Part shown: positions 35,150-45,540 of the stretch, in pieces | How positions within the stretch are numbered: the first letter of the stretch is position 1 | Layout: each line of letters starts with the position of its first letter | Assembly (NCBI GenBank): GCA_933207985.1 | Contig: OW240915.1 | Location: 270,629,858 to 270,693,857, forward strand | DNA: 64,000 bases | Source of the DNA: Pelobates cultripes | Lineage: Eukaryota > Chordata > Amphibia > Anura > Pelobatidae | Direction: 5' to 3' | The notes under the pieces: model-generated | Database searches by the model: none | Told to the model about the DNA's origin: nothing | The model's input: only the letters and a program-made list of their open reading frames with translations | Translations under genes and position numbers: made by a program

Positions 35150-38100
35150 GTATAATTTTCAGAGAAGTGATGGTTTTCTGTTAACTATTCAGATGGTGTT
35201 TTCTCCTTGAAAGAGAAGCATCATGGTTTGTTTATGAGTCAAAGTAATATTATAGACTGTAGTATAGACTCTTTTCACACTTAAACTTATAATTAATTTG
35301 GAATTCCATTAGTCTTCCCAGAGCTGGTAGTACTTTTATTATAGTCCAAAGAAGGCCTTACAGGGCTCAGGACTAAATATTATCACTGCTGAGAGAGTGC
35401 CACTCCAATATGGTCTCCAATGTTTGACCACTCATTTTGTGAAAAACTATAGAGCAGTGTGTACATAGATTCAAATGTATAATTACCTCGTGTCCAGTCC
35501 ATAGCATGACACCTTTTATTTGACAGACTGATGGCAGCGTATGTGCCCTTAATCCGCTCACAATTCCTAGCGGGTGGATAAGTTTTATTTAGCCACCAAT
35601 GATGGTCCGATGTTTACATCCTCATTTAGATAATAGAAAGGGCTGTACAGATAATTCAAATGAAACAAACTTTTCTTTAAAGAACCCTTTGAAGCAACCC
35701 ACTAAATTCATGACGACTGTGGGGCTACATGAAATTTAATGCTGACATAATATCTTTAGGGACCAGATCATAATATTTGGAGCAAACTTTAAAAAGACAA
35801 CAAATACAGAGAAAACTTTAAAATTAGTTTCATTTCTAATTTTAGCAGTATACGTTCAGCATTTTATTACCATGTGCTGATGTTAACACAGTCCACAATA
35901 GGCTCTCTTTAAGTAGCCAGTGTTAGTACGCATTTAAATCACTTTGACATTTGTAAAAAAAATAATAATAATAATAAAAAATGATTTTGCGTGTCAGATG
36001 TTTAACTGCTACACCTGTCACAATATCTGTTTTAAAGTACGCTTTCAAAATTAGCTCATGGATTATAAAGTGGTTAGCTCACACTATACGGCAGTCAACT
36101 CTGTGTAAACAATTGGCTAATATAAGTTTCATATTTGATTTACTCGATTCCCTTTTTCGATATTTAGTCTACACATTTATACATCATATTGAACTTAAAT
36201 GAAAAAAATAAAAATTTTAATACGTAGCTCAATTTTTATTGACACTTTCTTTTAAGAAAGTAGAACGGCACCTATGATTAACTTACCACAGCATATTTGT
36301 TTAAGGTGTGTGTAATGTGTTTATAAAGTAAGGCAGCTGACATAATGTAGGTTTTGGCAGGTTGACATTTTTCCTCCCCTCGACTAACCATATTTAAAAA
36401 TAAAATTAGATGAACAATTTATATCAGGGAAAAATCATTATGTTCATTTATTTTTCTACAGAAAATGGTTTTCTTTCATGAAATATGAACAAGATTGGTC
36501 AGTTCATATTTTGGAAATTCAATAAATTTTTGGTAATTCTGAGAAGTGTGTTTTTCTATCAAGGTAAGTATTTTCTATCAAGGAAGTAAATATGTAAAGC
36601 TAAGATGATGATAACCTGAAACTTCAAAACATACATAATATAATATCTAAAGATTTGCCATTGGGGTATTTTTCATATATCTAACTTTTTTGATTTAGTG
36701 AGACAGTTTTGCTTTCAGACCACTGCCTGATCATATTGGGTTTGTTGCCTGATATCCTACTTTTGTACACACCAGACGAAGTTCACAGTAACGTCAGAGA
36801 GAGCACGTCATTAAACCTGTTGCTCAATGCCAAATCAACTTAGGGCATTTCTGCCAATATAAAAGTCTTTCAACATGGGCAGCCCTGAGGCTGCTTAGTA
36901 TAATTTATGAACAACTTGGCCACGTGTATGCCAGGCTGGCTTACCACCTTTTCAGGATGGGCTGTATCTCTTATTATTTTATCTGTGACACACAGATTCA
37001 TTACCATCCTAACCACTCTTACTGTCCTATTGCATGCGTTTAAATATTGGGAGTTATTCAATATTGCTTATTTGGTTTTCAAAGTGTAGATAAACAGAAC
37101 CTGCAGAGACAAAGAAAAATTGATGCCATGATAAGGTACAACTTCATAGTCCAGGCATGTTGCAGCATAAGAAAGTTATGGACACAAGGTGCTATTGAAG
37201 CAGAAGGTCATCACTAGCTACAGTTTATACAGTACCTGCTGTATAATTAGAGAAACTTAATGCTGGCTTCTAGTTAGTATTGTACATGTATACAGTAAAT
37301 TAATTACACTAAAGAATTTTATTTTTTTAAAAACCTTAACCTTTCTGACTATTGAATTATTATACACTTGGGTACATTATATCATGTCTTCTAATGGTAG
37401 ATGTTGACATGATCAAGTCAGATATTAAAAGTACTGTATATTCTTTGTCAATGTTTGTCTTAATTTAATGATGCATGTGTGACAGTGCCTTACACATTCA
37501 CTGATCCCTGTTTGAATCCAAGGATTTTTTCTGCAAAGCAAAATAACATTAGATAGTACTTAACCCTTACAGAGAGACACGCTGAACATTACCACATGTC
37601 AAGATACAACAGATCTATGTAGAACGTGAATTCTTTTTCTGTCTGTTTGTAATCTTAGGAGATTAGGACAAGACGTTTTTGTAGAACAATTATGTGAAAC
37701 ATGAGATGCATAGCTAGCACATACATTTAGGATAAAATGGCATTTAACAAATAGTTTGTTTTTGAAGGATACCTAGAAATATAATTATGAAAATTTACAC
37801 TATTTTTATTTATTTGTTCCTGCTTTTCATATATTTTGAGAAATTAAAGCTTTGGAGATTGTATAGTATACATTTTCTTTCAATGTTTTGTACAATGTGT
37901 AAAATATTAGCACTAAATAAATTTTTTTTTTAAAAAAACATTGTCATATAGAATAAGCATCACTTAAGATGGATAAATAAAAATGGTTCAAACCATGCTA
38001 ATTGGTCATTTTTAGAAACCCGATGGCATTTCTGATAATGCATTTTCTTAAATTTGCCTCTAGAATGTCTGTATGGTGGCATAATTCCCACAAGTGCATT

Positions 38101-38280
38101 TATACCAAGCAATTTTAATACCGTCACTACCAAGCATTTTTTGATTGAAAAAAAATATATAAATTACCATAAAATTTATTTAAAGCATTTGAAGGGATGC
38201 ATAGCTAGCATATAAACAGCAATGTTGTGTGTTTATTGCCTTGCAGTCAATTGTAAAAATAGAAAATTATGCAAATTTAC
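35150..38280. other. Unassigned AT-rich stretch
   Basis: No gene or named transposon over about 3.1 kb. A diverged direct duplication is visible: GATGCATAGCTAGCA at 37705 and 38197, each followed by TTTACAC-ATTTTTATTT. There is an AAT microsatellite at 35960-35981. Confidence 0.4.
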
Positions 38281-38499
38281 ACCATTTTTATTTTTCACTT
38301 ATTCGTTCAGTTTTTAAAAAATATTTATTTAGTTCAAATCACTTCTACCGAAATTAAAACATTTTTCAAACCAGCTGAATTTTAGCCATATGACAGTTCA
38401 GCTTGGCCACATTTCACTAACGAGGAAAGATTATAAAGAAAATAAATTATATGAACAAAAATGCATGAAAACTGGCCAATCAGTGTATTGCTAAATATT

Positions 38500-38900
38500 T
38501 ACATAATATAAATATTATGTAAATGCTTTGTAGTACACTAAAAGGAGTATTTTACCTCCATTTGGTTCACAAATCAACTGAGAAAAACAATTACCAAGAG
38601 AGAAAAAAAAAAGTGGTGCAGTAACAAAAAAAAAATAAAAAAATTCATATATATATACAGAATGTAAGCTCTTATGAGCAGGTCCCTCAACACGCTTTGT
38701 TCCTGTGCAACTTATCTTGTTGCAAATACATGTCTGTTAATTCACCTATATATGTATATGTAAAAAAAATAAATGTTTTTACCGCTCCTTTTTTCCCAAT
38801 ATAGCTCACTTCTCACTTGATCTCTGAATAAAATTAACATTTATTGACTGTACCCTAGCCATCAATCATCTTTTCTTCCCCATCAATCATCTCTCATAAA
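38500..38900. mobile_element. Third relative of the TAGACTTGTGC element (internal part)
   Basis: AATAAAATTAACATTTATTG with CTGTACCCTAGCCATCAATC at about 38825-38870 lines up with the 12.85 and 33.85 kb copies. The upstream CCATTTGGTTCACAAATCA matches 33635-33660. The termini are not visible. A LINE-like scrap interrupts it at about 38660. Confidence 0.5.
38657..38715 (+). mobile_element. CR1/L3-like 3' scrap
   Basis: GAATGTAAGCTCTTATGAGC followed by AGGTCCCTC resembles the TGTAAGCTC-GAGCAGGG core of ancient L3/MIR3-type LINE tails. It is short and diverged. Confidence 0.35.
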
Positions 38901-38999
38901 TTGCAGGGAAGTATTAGGGAAGTAGATTGGTATAACAGTATTCAGTGAAGACTTAGTGTGGGGTTTTAGAGCCATTAACAGTTTAATTGATATGCTTTT

Positions 39000-39200
39000 G
39001 TGAAAAAGTGAGTTTTTAATGATTTTTTGAAGGAGTGGATACTAGGTGAGCATCTAATGGAAAAAGGAAGGGAGTTCCACAAGAACGGGGCATTCCTCGA
39101 GAAGTCTTGAAGGCGAGCATCAGAGGTGAGAGTACGAACAGAGGATAGATGCAGGTCTTCGGCAAAGTGTAGGGGCCTAGATGGGACATATTTGTGTATT
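39000..39200 (+). repeat. Possible interspersed repeat
   Basis: A locally GC-richer stretch has GGGAGTTCCACAAGAACGGG and GAGAAGTCTTGAAGGCGAGC. It resembles a repeat I recall from other frog sequences but cannot name. No ends are visible. Confidence 0.3.
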
Positions 39201-40139
39201 AGGGAAGAGTAGCATTATGTAGAGATTTTAAAGTATACTTCCATGTTTACTAGAATGCTTAGAAAGTTTGATCTACATAAATTGCAGTACAGTGTGTGTG
39301 GTGAAGGTCACTATTTGCAGTCTCTCTGTATAGATGGAGCCATCTCAGAAAACTTTGCAGCTCTGCAAATTGAAAACCTAGTTTTATGGCTAAATTTAAT
39401 TTGCTTATAATTTGTTTTGCAAAACAAATCAAAATGTAACACAAGTATACATGTTCTTTGGAGGATACGGTTAATAAAAGTAATTGTTAGTTATTGGGGC
39501 AACAATGATGTTTATGCAGAGTCAAAAACACACAGATAAATTGTATATTAAACTTAAGCATGTTTAATTTACATCAAAACTAATGAGTAATACAATCCAC
39601 AAAAACACAAGAATCCTGTAATCCTGTATTTTAAAATAAGACTCTTGAACCACACAAGTCAGAAATATGCTAACTCAGTGCTTGAATGTCATCATTTATT
39701 GGAAACATATTATAACACTATCAGGGTTTGTACTAAAGATAGAATTCATTTTGACCTTAAATTTGAAATTCACTTTGAATTCTCACTTTAATAAATAACT
39801 TTGCCCTTTATGTTCACAAATAATAAGTTAGTTTGAGCAGAACTTGTTGTGAGATACCCAGATTCTATAAATATAAAGTCTTGCAGAAAATTATTGGCGC
39901 AAAAATTTGTTATTGTGTTTGGTGTCCCATTGGGTTATTAAAGACAGCCATGTATGAAGTTGTTCATCTGGTAGTTACAAAGTCTAGACTTTAAACCAAA
40001 GAAGTAAATTCATCGTGCATTCGTCCAGCTTAAACTTAGTATCTATATTTTACAAGGTACGAATTATTATTTTGAAGAGCCAATATTTGAATGTTTTCAA
40101 CATTTGGAGACATCTTTATTTGTAGATATTAGGCTAATG

Positions 40140-40770
40140 TTTTATGGCACCCCAAAACATACATATAACAACCATGTACCCCCTCAAGTTTTATATCCCC
40201 AGATAGCCTGGATCTATGCGCAGAACATATACATAGATCCCACGAATACAGTTGAAATTCCACCGGGGTAAAGTTTTGGCCAACCACACACGAGGCTACT
40301 GCCCAAAATAGTTCCATAGAATCAGTGGTAGCGGTCAGTCTCTTTCGGAGGTACAAAAACACATAAACTACTGAATATAGTTATAACGTGGAGCTTGTTC
40401 CCCTACTCCATATGAACGATTCCACTGAACAGTGCTCTTCAGCAGTGTTCACGACGTCGAGTGTCAGATTTTAGTTCCATGCATTCGACGACCAAACACC
40501 GCTGCCTGCGTTTGTGCGAACAAACTAGCCACCACCACCTATTTATTTAGAACACTCAGGTGAGAATAGGTTACAAGGTGTCAATAGGGTTTAACAAGCT
40601 CCCGGGTGGTCTTTAGTTCGTGGATTTCTTCAGTTACTGAACAGTACAGGGAAACCACACGAATAAAGTCCTTTTACAGGGCTTTTTACATGGCCCATAG
40701 TCCTTGGGCAGGAGGCTAGCCAGCAGGCTCCTCCAGGAACACGTGGCAGAGGCATCTTTGCCACAAAACA
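40140..40770 (-). mobile_element. Truncated LTR, third member of the group
   Basis: TATATCCCCAGATAGCCTGG and CCACCGGGGTAAAGTTTTGG match the 19.6 kb LTR. The right part (GGCAGGAGGCTAGCCAGCAG, CTCCTCCAGG) matches the right part of the LTR at 275-1174. The left, U5-like portion is missing, so the copy is truncated. The reverse-strand frame at 40129-40362 is LTR translation. Confidence 0.6.
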
Positions 40771-41018
40771 TTTAGTAAGTTTTGGAAAAAAATTGTATAA
40801 AAAAATAAATAAATAAAATTACATTTTAGAGAATATATAGTCCAGCACCAGCTTGGGGTAGTGTGAATAGCAGTTAAAAAAAAAACCTTTGCTATATTGA
40901 TATTTAAAGTTAAAAAATAGAGAAGTCAAGCTGATCTAGGTAGAGTTAAATTATTTTCATTGTTTGGCATTTCAAAGTTTTCTAGTACTAATGAAGCTGA
41001 TTTCTTCAACATTTAGAG

Positions 41019-41133
41019 CAGTGGTTCGTCGCTGGTACTTGTGGCCCACCGACAGTATGGGATTTATTTCAATGGGGATGTAGATGAGACCTGGACTGTT
41101 ACTGGGTCATGGGGTCTTGTTTAGGAGCCACTG
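41019..41133. mobile_element. hAT-type miniature element with perfect 8-bp duplication, second copy
   Basis: The 115-bp element begins CAGTGGTTCG and ends GGAGCCACTG. It is flanked by ATTTAGAG at 41011-41018 and 41134-41141, exact over 8 bp. The core GTGGCCCACCGACAG and GACCTGGACTGTTACTGGG is shared with 26906-27038. Confidence 0.85.
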
Positions 41134-41141
41134 ATTTAGAG

Positions 41142-42414
41142 GAAATACTTGAAGCATATTAATGGGGAGGTGTAGGATGGTTACCTTCAGTTCGATTTTA
41201 AAACAAAACCTTGGGGTTTCAATCTTCATTTGTGTAAACTTAGATCCAATTAAAAGGGATTTGATGAAATAAATAAATAATTTAAAGTATGGTGCCAGTA
41301 CAGCCAAAGGGTTTTTCTTATCTTCATGGGCATCAAAACAGACAGTTTACTAAATTATTGTATGTATTTATTTATTCTGCTGTAAGAATTTTAATTACAT
41401 AGTTTTTGGATTCTGTTGCAAATTTCTGATTGTTTAAAATGTAAATCTGTTCCTTCTTGTAGTCTTTGCAGCAGGTGATAGTACAGTCCTATCTGTTAAG
41501 CTCCTGGCAATAGCAATGGTAAAAGCAAACAGCCAGCTCCATCAAACATTGACCCATGAGTAACTAGCCACTTTAAACATATGCAAGTCCCATCAAGTGC
41601 CCTCACCATGTTTATATGCATCATAGGCTATACTTACTTGTTATCAGCTTCTGGGGCATAACAAGCCTGCCTGAGACATTAGTGTTTACTTGCATTCTAT
41701 GACCAAACCTAGTAATATTATCTCAAGCTAAAATGTTCTACGCAGCATGTATAACCTGTTGGTTCCTTTTCTTTTATCTCACTACGCCTGTCTCTGTTTA
41801 CTCTTGAATTCCTAATCAAAAAAAAAAATAAGTGCAACGCATCTTGAATCTGTCACCAAAATGTCACCGATAATCTACTATTGTAATTTCCTTTGGCATT
41901 ACTGACATGTAATTAACAATGCAAAAAAATGTAAACCTGTTCCTTATCGGATGTGCAACTGTTGGTTGTAAGTTTTAAAATAAAAAAGTGTTACATTTTG
42001 GTAGAATAGATAGTTCACTTGATTGCCATCCTTTTGCTTTTTTGGTTTGTCTCTTCTGGGTTTAAATTCCAAAAGGATCATGGGCAATTAAGGCTTATTT
42101 ATCATTTGTCTTACTCGGCTGGCACTCGGTTAAATAATGATAGGACCACTTGGTCAGTGTTTAATGGGTACATTTTAGCTAGGTAAGCAATGATGCCTGA
42201 GGTGGACATTAGTTGCATAATTAGTCTATGCATTCTGAAGGATTCAAGTCACTGGGTTTATAATATATAGTATGTTGGTCCAGTAACATGCAGGGAATTT
42301 TGGAATAACGGTTAATTCAGTTCTTTGGAATGTAGATTGCTAAGGAGAAGATATCCAAGCTTAAGTATAAATTGATTTCTTGTGTTGTGTGTATATGTAT
42401 GTGATATATGTAAA
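41142..42414. other. Unassigned stretch
   Basis: No gene or repeat family recognised. The reverse-strand frame 41107-41307 overlaps the miniature element and is not supported. Confidence 0.4.
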
Positions 42415-42415
42415 T

Positions 42416-42455
<40 letters not shown>

Positions 42456-42470
42456 TATATACATATATGT
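42415..42470. repeat. AT microsatellite
   Basis: A nearly pure TA dinucleotide run of about 56 bp is broken once by GT. Confidence 0.95.
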
Positions 42471-42770
42471 AAAAGCATTTACAGGTCCGAGTTCGTCTAT
42501 TAGAAGAATTTAGGTTGAAGGGTATTTTGACATGTGCAAAGATAAAATTGCATTTAGTTAGCGTGCTTGCATGAATTAAAATGATTGAGAGTTGAGCGAA
42601 CCCGAACTTAAAAGTTCGAGTTCGTACCGAACATTAAGTTTTTTAGACCCCGGACCCAAACACGGACATATCACTGTATGTTTGGGTTGGAGTTCTGTGT
42701 TCGGCGATTTAATGACACGTTTTGACCCAGCTGGTAGGGGCATATCTATTATACAGTGAAAAAAAAATAA

Positions 42771-43370
42771 GTCCCCCCTCCTGAGCCCCCACCCATGACA
42801 CACGAGTGGGGGCTCTTAAACTAAAGGGGGGACTTATTGCCCCACCGGCCCCCACCCCTGAGTGGTGGGTGGGGGCCATAAATAAGAATTTGAGGGGGGA
42901 CCTACAGTCCTCCCCCCAGCCCCCACCCCTGAGTGGTGGGTGGGGGCCATAAATAAGAATTTGGGGGGACACCTACTGTCCTCCCCCCGGCCCCCACTTC
43001 TGAGCGGTGAGTGGAGGCCATAAATAAGAATTTGGGGAGGACCTACTGTCCTCCCCCCTGGCCTCCACCCCTGCGCGGCAAGTGGGGGCCCTAAATAACA
43101 ATAAGGGGGGACCTAATGTCCTCCCCCCAGGCCACCACATCTGCACGGTGGGTGGGGGCCCTAAATAACAATAAGGGGGGGACCTAATGTCCTCCCCCCA
43201 GCCCCCACCCCTGAGTGGTGGGTGGGGGCCCTAAATAACAATAAGGGGGGACCTAATGTCCTCCCCCCAGCCCCCACCCCTGCCCAGCGGGTGGGGGCAC
43301 TAAATAACAATAAGGGGGGGACCTAATATCCATCCCCCCGGCCCCACCCCTGAGCGGCGGGTGGGGTCCC
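42771..43370. repeat. ~70-bp GC-rich minisatellite
   Basis: About eight to nine units of roughly 70 bp repeat. The ATAAAT anchor falls at 42879, 42949 and 43020, and similar spacing continues. Each unit contains CCCCCACCC-CTGAGTGGT-GGGTGGGGG, a 9-bp stem, and GGGGGGAC-CTAAT-GTCCTCCCCCC, an imperfect stem. Open frames across it are shadows of the repeat. Confidence 0.9.
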
Positions 43371-43492
43371 TAAACCCCTAGTAACCTCCATCCCAAAAAA
43401 ATTACCCCTACCTACCCCCCTCATCCATAATAGTCGACGCATCCATTTTCATCCATGGAGGTCTCCGCGCAGACTGAGCGAGTAGGGGCTGA

Positions 43493-43619
43493 ATTTACTA
43501 ATACTAATACTAAGTAATCTTTACTTAGTATTAGTAAATGTTGCTGAAAGACCAATTTAGATCTTTCAGCCTTTTGGTAGATAGCTCCCTAATACTGTGG
43601 GAATTAGGGAGTTATCTAC
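43493..43619. repeat. Three consecutive hairpins
   Basis: Hairpin 1 is ATTTACTAATACTAA...GTAA with TTACTTAGTATTAGTAAAT (43493-43539). Hairpin 2 is GCTGAAAGA with TCTTTCAGC (43543-43570). Hairpin 3 is GTAGATAGCTCCCTAAT with ATTAGGGAGTTATCTAC (43577-43619, one mismatch). They lie near the right end of the hAT-type element. Confidence 0.85.
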
Positions 43620-44417
43620 TAAGTGGCTGCTTATTTTATGTTATTTTTAAGTGATTTCCCTATCCACATTTGTTTGCAGGGCACTTGTCCTACTCTTATC
43701 CCCATTTTACTTCCTTTTACAGCCCTCTAGCCCTTTTCAGGAGTTTTTTAGAGCCATTTTTGTGCCCAAAAGTTCGGGTCCCCATTGACTTCGATGGGGT
43801 TCGGGTTCAGGGTTAAGTTCGGAGTCAAGTTCGAGCCCGAACCCGGACTTTTTTTCAAAGTTCGGCCGAACCCACCCGTCCCGAACATCCAGGTGTTCGC
43901 TCAACTCTAAAAATGATATAAAGGTTTTGATAAAGATTTTGCAAGTTTTCAATGGCTGCTCCGTGTTGCATTTATATGTTCAAGTTAATGAAACATTGTA
44001 AATATTGATGGAGGTAGCATGGATAGTTGGATTTTCGCACATTTGGAACAAAAGATGTGTTTTTGTATGGGTGCTGTAAGAGGTACCTACAAAATCTGAC
44101 CCTTTTGGAATTGCTGCCAATTGTGTCAGCAGTTTTTAATCTTGGATTATAGCTCCAAAATAAAAGGATATAATTTTACTGTGACAATGAGTCAGTGGTA
44201 CAAGTTTTCAGGTTATTGCATTCAAAAGGTTTCTTTGTGATTAATTTGTTAAAAAATTAGTATTCTTATACTGGTAACTTAATATTTGGTAGAAGTTTGG
44301 TAGAATAGTCCTAGTTGAGAACAGGATAGCTAATTCTATTTTAGTTTTCAAATTAGCACATTCGGACATTTGGTACCAAATAATTGCAGAAAATGCAGAG
44401 GGGAATTGTTCGAATAC

Positions 44418-45300
44418 TTAAAGCGGCACTGTCATGGCTAAATCCATTTTTTTTAACCCCACCTTCCGACATCTAATTGTCCCCCTAGTCAACCCCAGAT
44501 GCCTTTAAGCCCCTCATATTACCTATTTTTTAATCTTTATTTTCTGCCCAGACCTTGGTCCTGGGCACTGCAATCTTTGTGTGGGTAGATGAAGTCCCTG
44601 TGGGACACGTTATCTGCCCACACTAGATAGTGCTGTAAAATTCCTGCGCATGGCCTGTTAAATACTTGGGCATTCGCTACCGGAATTTTGTCTATTCATT
44701 CAAAGCCCCCCTTTCCAACAAGTAGCCCCATGGTAGGGCATCTTTTAACTAGTGGGGGGGACATAGTGTCCCCCCAGCCCCCACCCGTGCCCTGCGAGTG
44801 AGTACTATGCAAATAAAAGGGGGACATCAGCGATGGGTGGGGTCCCTAAAAGACAATGGGGGGACCTATTGTCCACCCCCACCGGCCCTCAACCATGAGC
44901 GGCAGGTGGTGGCCCTAATTGAAAATGAGGGTGGGATCTATTGTCCTCCCACCCAGCCCCCATCCATGGGCAATGGGTGAGGGCCCTAAATGAAAATGGG
45001 GGGGACCTATTGTCCTCCCCCCGGTCCACACCCATGAGTGGTGGGTGAGGGCCCTAATTGAAAATGGGGGAGAACTATTGTCCTCCCCCATTACCCCACC
45101 CATGGGTTATGGGTGGGGCTCCTAAATTAAAATGGGGGGACCTATTGTCCTCCACCACTGGCACACACACATAGGCGATGGGTGTGGGTTCAATGTCAAA
45201 ACCCCCCTCCTAGTCACCCCCCACCCCAAAAAAAATTAAAGTCCTACCTAGCCCCTCACCATAAAAATAGATCTCTGTAAATAAATAAAATACTTACCAT
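44418..45300. mobile_element. TTAA-class element with minisatellite, right end missing
   Basis: The left end TTAAAGCGGCACTGTCATGG has TTAA at 44418-44421 and resembles the other TTAA elements. The body contains a GC-rich minisatellite at about 44740-45200 with units ending GGGGACCTATTGTCCTCCCC, similar in sequence to that at 42771-43370. No matching right terminus is visible before the gypsy fragment at 45312, so the element is truncated or interrupted there. Confidence 0.55.
44740..45200. repeat. ~60-bp GC-rich minisatellite, second locus
   Basis: About seven degenerate units of roughly 60 bp contain CCCCCACCC/GGGTGGGGG-type stems and AAAATGGGGGGACCTATTGT words. Unit design matches the array at 42771-43370, but units are shorter and more diverged. 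Confidence 0.8.
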
Positions 45301-45311
45301 TTGTCTTTTTT

Positions 45312-45540
45312 CTAAAGCTTTCTTTTTGCTGAATGCAACTATGATATTGGTAACAGAGAATTGTTAGCCATTATCCTAGCTCTGAAAGATCTTTTAGAAG
45401 GTTCCAAGGACCTAAAGTCCAGAAGACTACCTTTTGCTTATGGCAGTGGATCAGCTGTTGGAGCTCTCAGTTCTGTTCATGTCTGAGGGTGAAAATGGTA
45501 ACTCAGGCTTTTGCTTATGGCAGTGGATCAGCTGATCTGA
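45312..45540 (+). pseudogene. Ty3/gypsy RNase H fragment
   Basis: A plus-strand frame reads FAECNYDIGNRELLAIILAL then KDLLEGSKD. NYD-GNRELLAI is the conserved segment of the gypsy RNase H domain, followed by the LLEG motif. The frame closes at a TGA after SSVHV. A 27-bp segment, CTTTTGCTTATGGCAGTGGA and on, occurs at 45431-45457 and again at 45508-45534, a local duplication. Only about 60 codons survive. Confidence 0.75.

Larger units (their letters stand above)
42586..43909. mobile_element. hAT-type non-autonomous element carrying a hairpin minisatellite
   Basis: The left end TGAGAGTTGAGCGAAC and right end GTTCGCTCAACTCTA are inverted copies. AAAATGAT flanks both sides (42578-42585 and 43910-43917), an exact 8-bp duplication. 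The total is 1324 bp with no transposase. Inside are GAAC/GTTCG-rich subterminal repeats, a GC-rich minisatellite (42771-43370) and three consecutive hairpins (43493-43619). The 8-bp duplication and terminal structure support hAT. Confidence 0.8.

Noticed and set aside
42576..42972. Pro/Gly-rich reverse-strand frames
   Set aside because: They are translations of the GC-rich minisatellite and hAT-type terminus.
42771..43370. CRISPR-like regular repeat array
   Set aside because: Units are ~70 bp tandem copies without unique spacers, inside a eukaryotic transposon.
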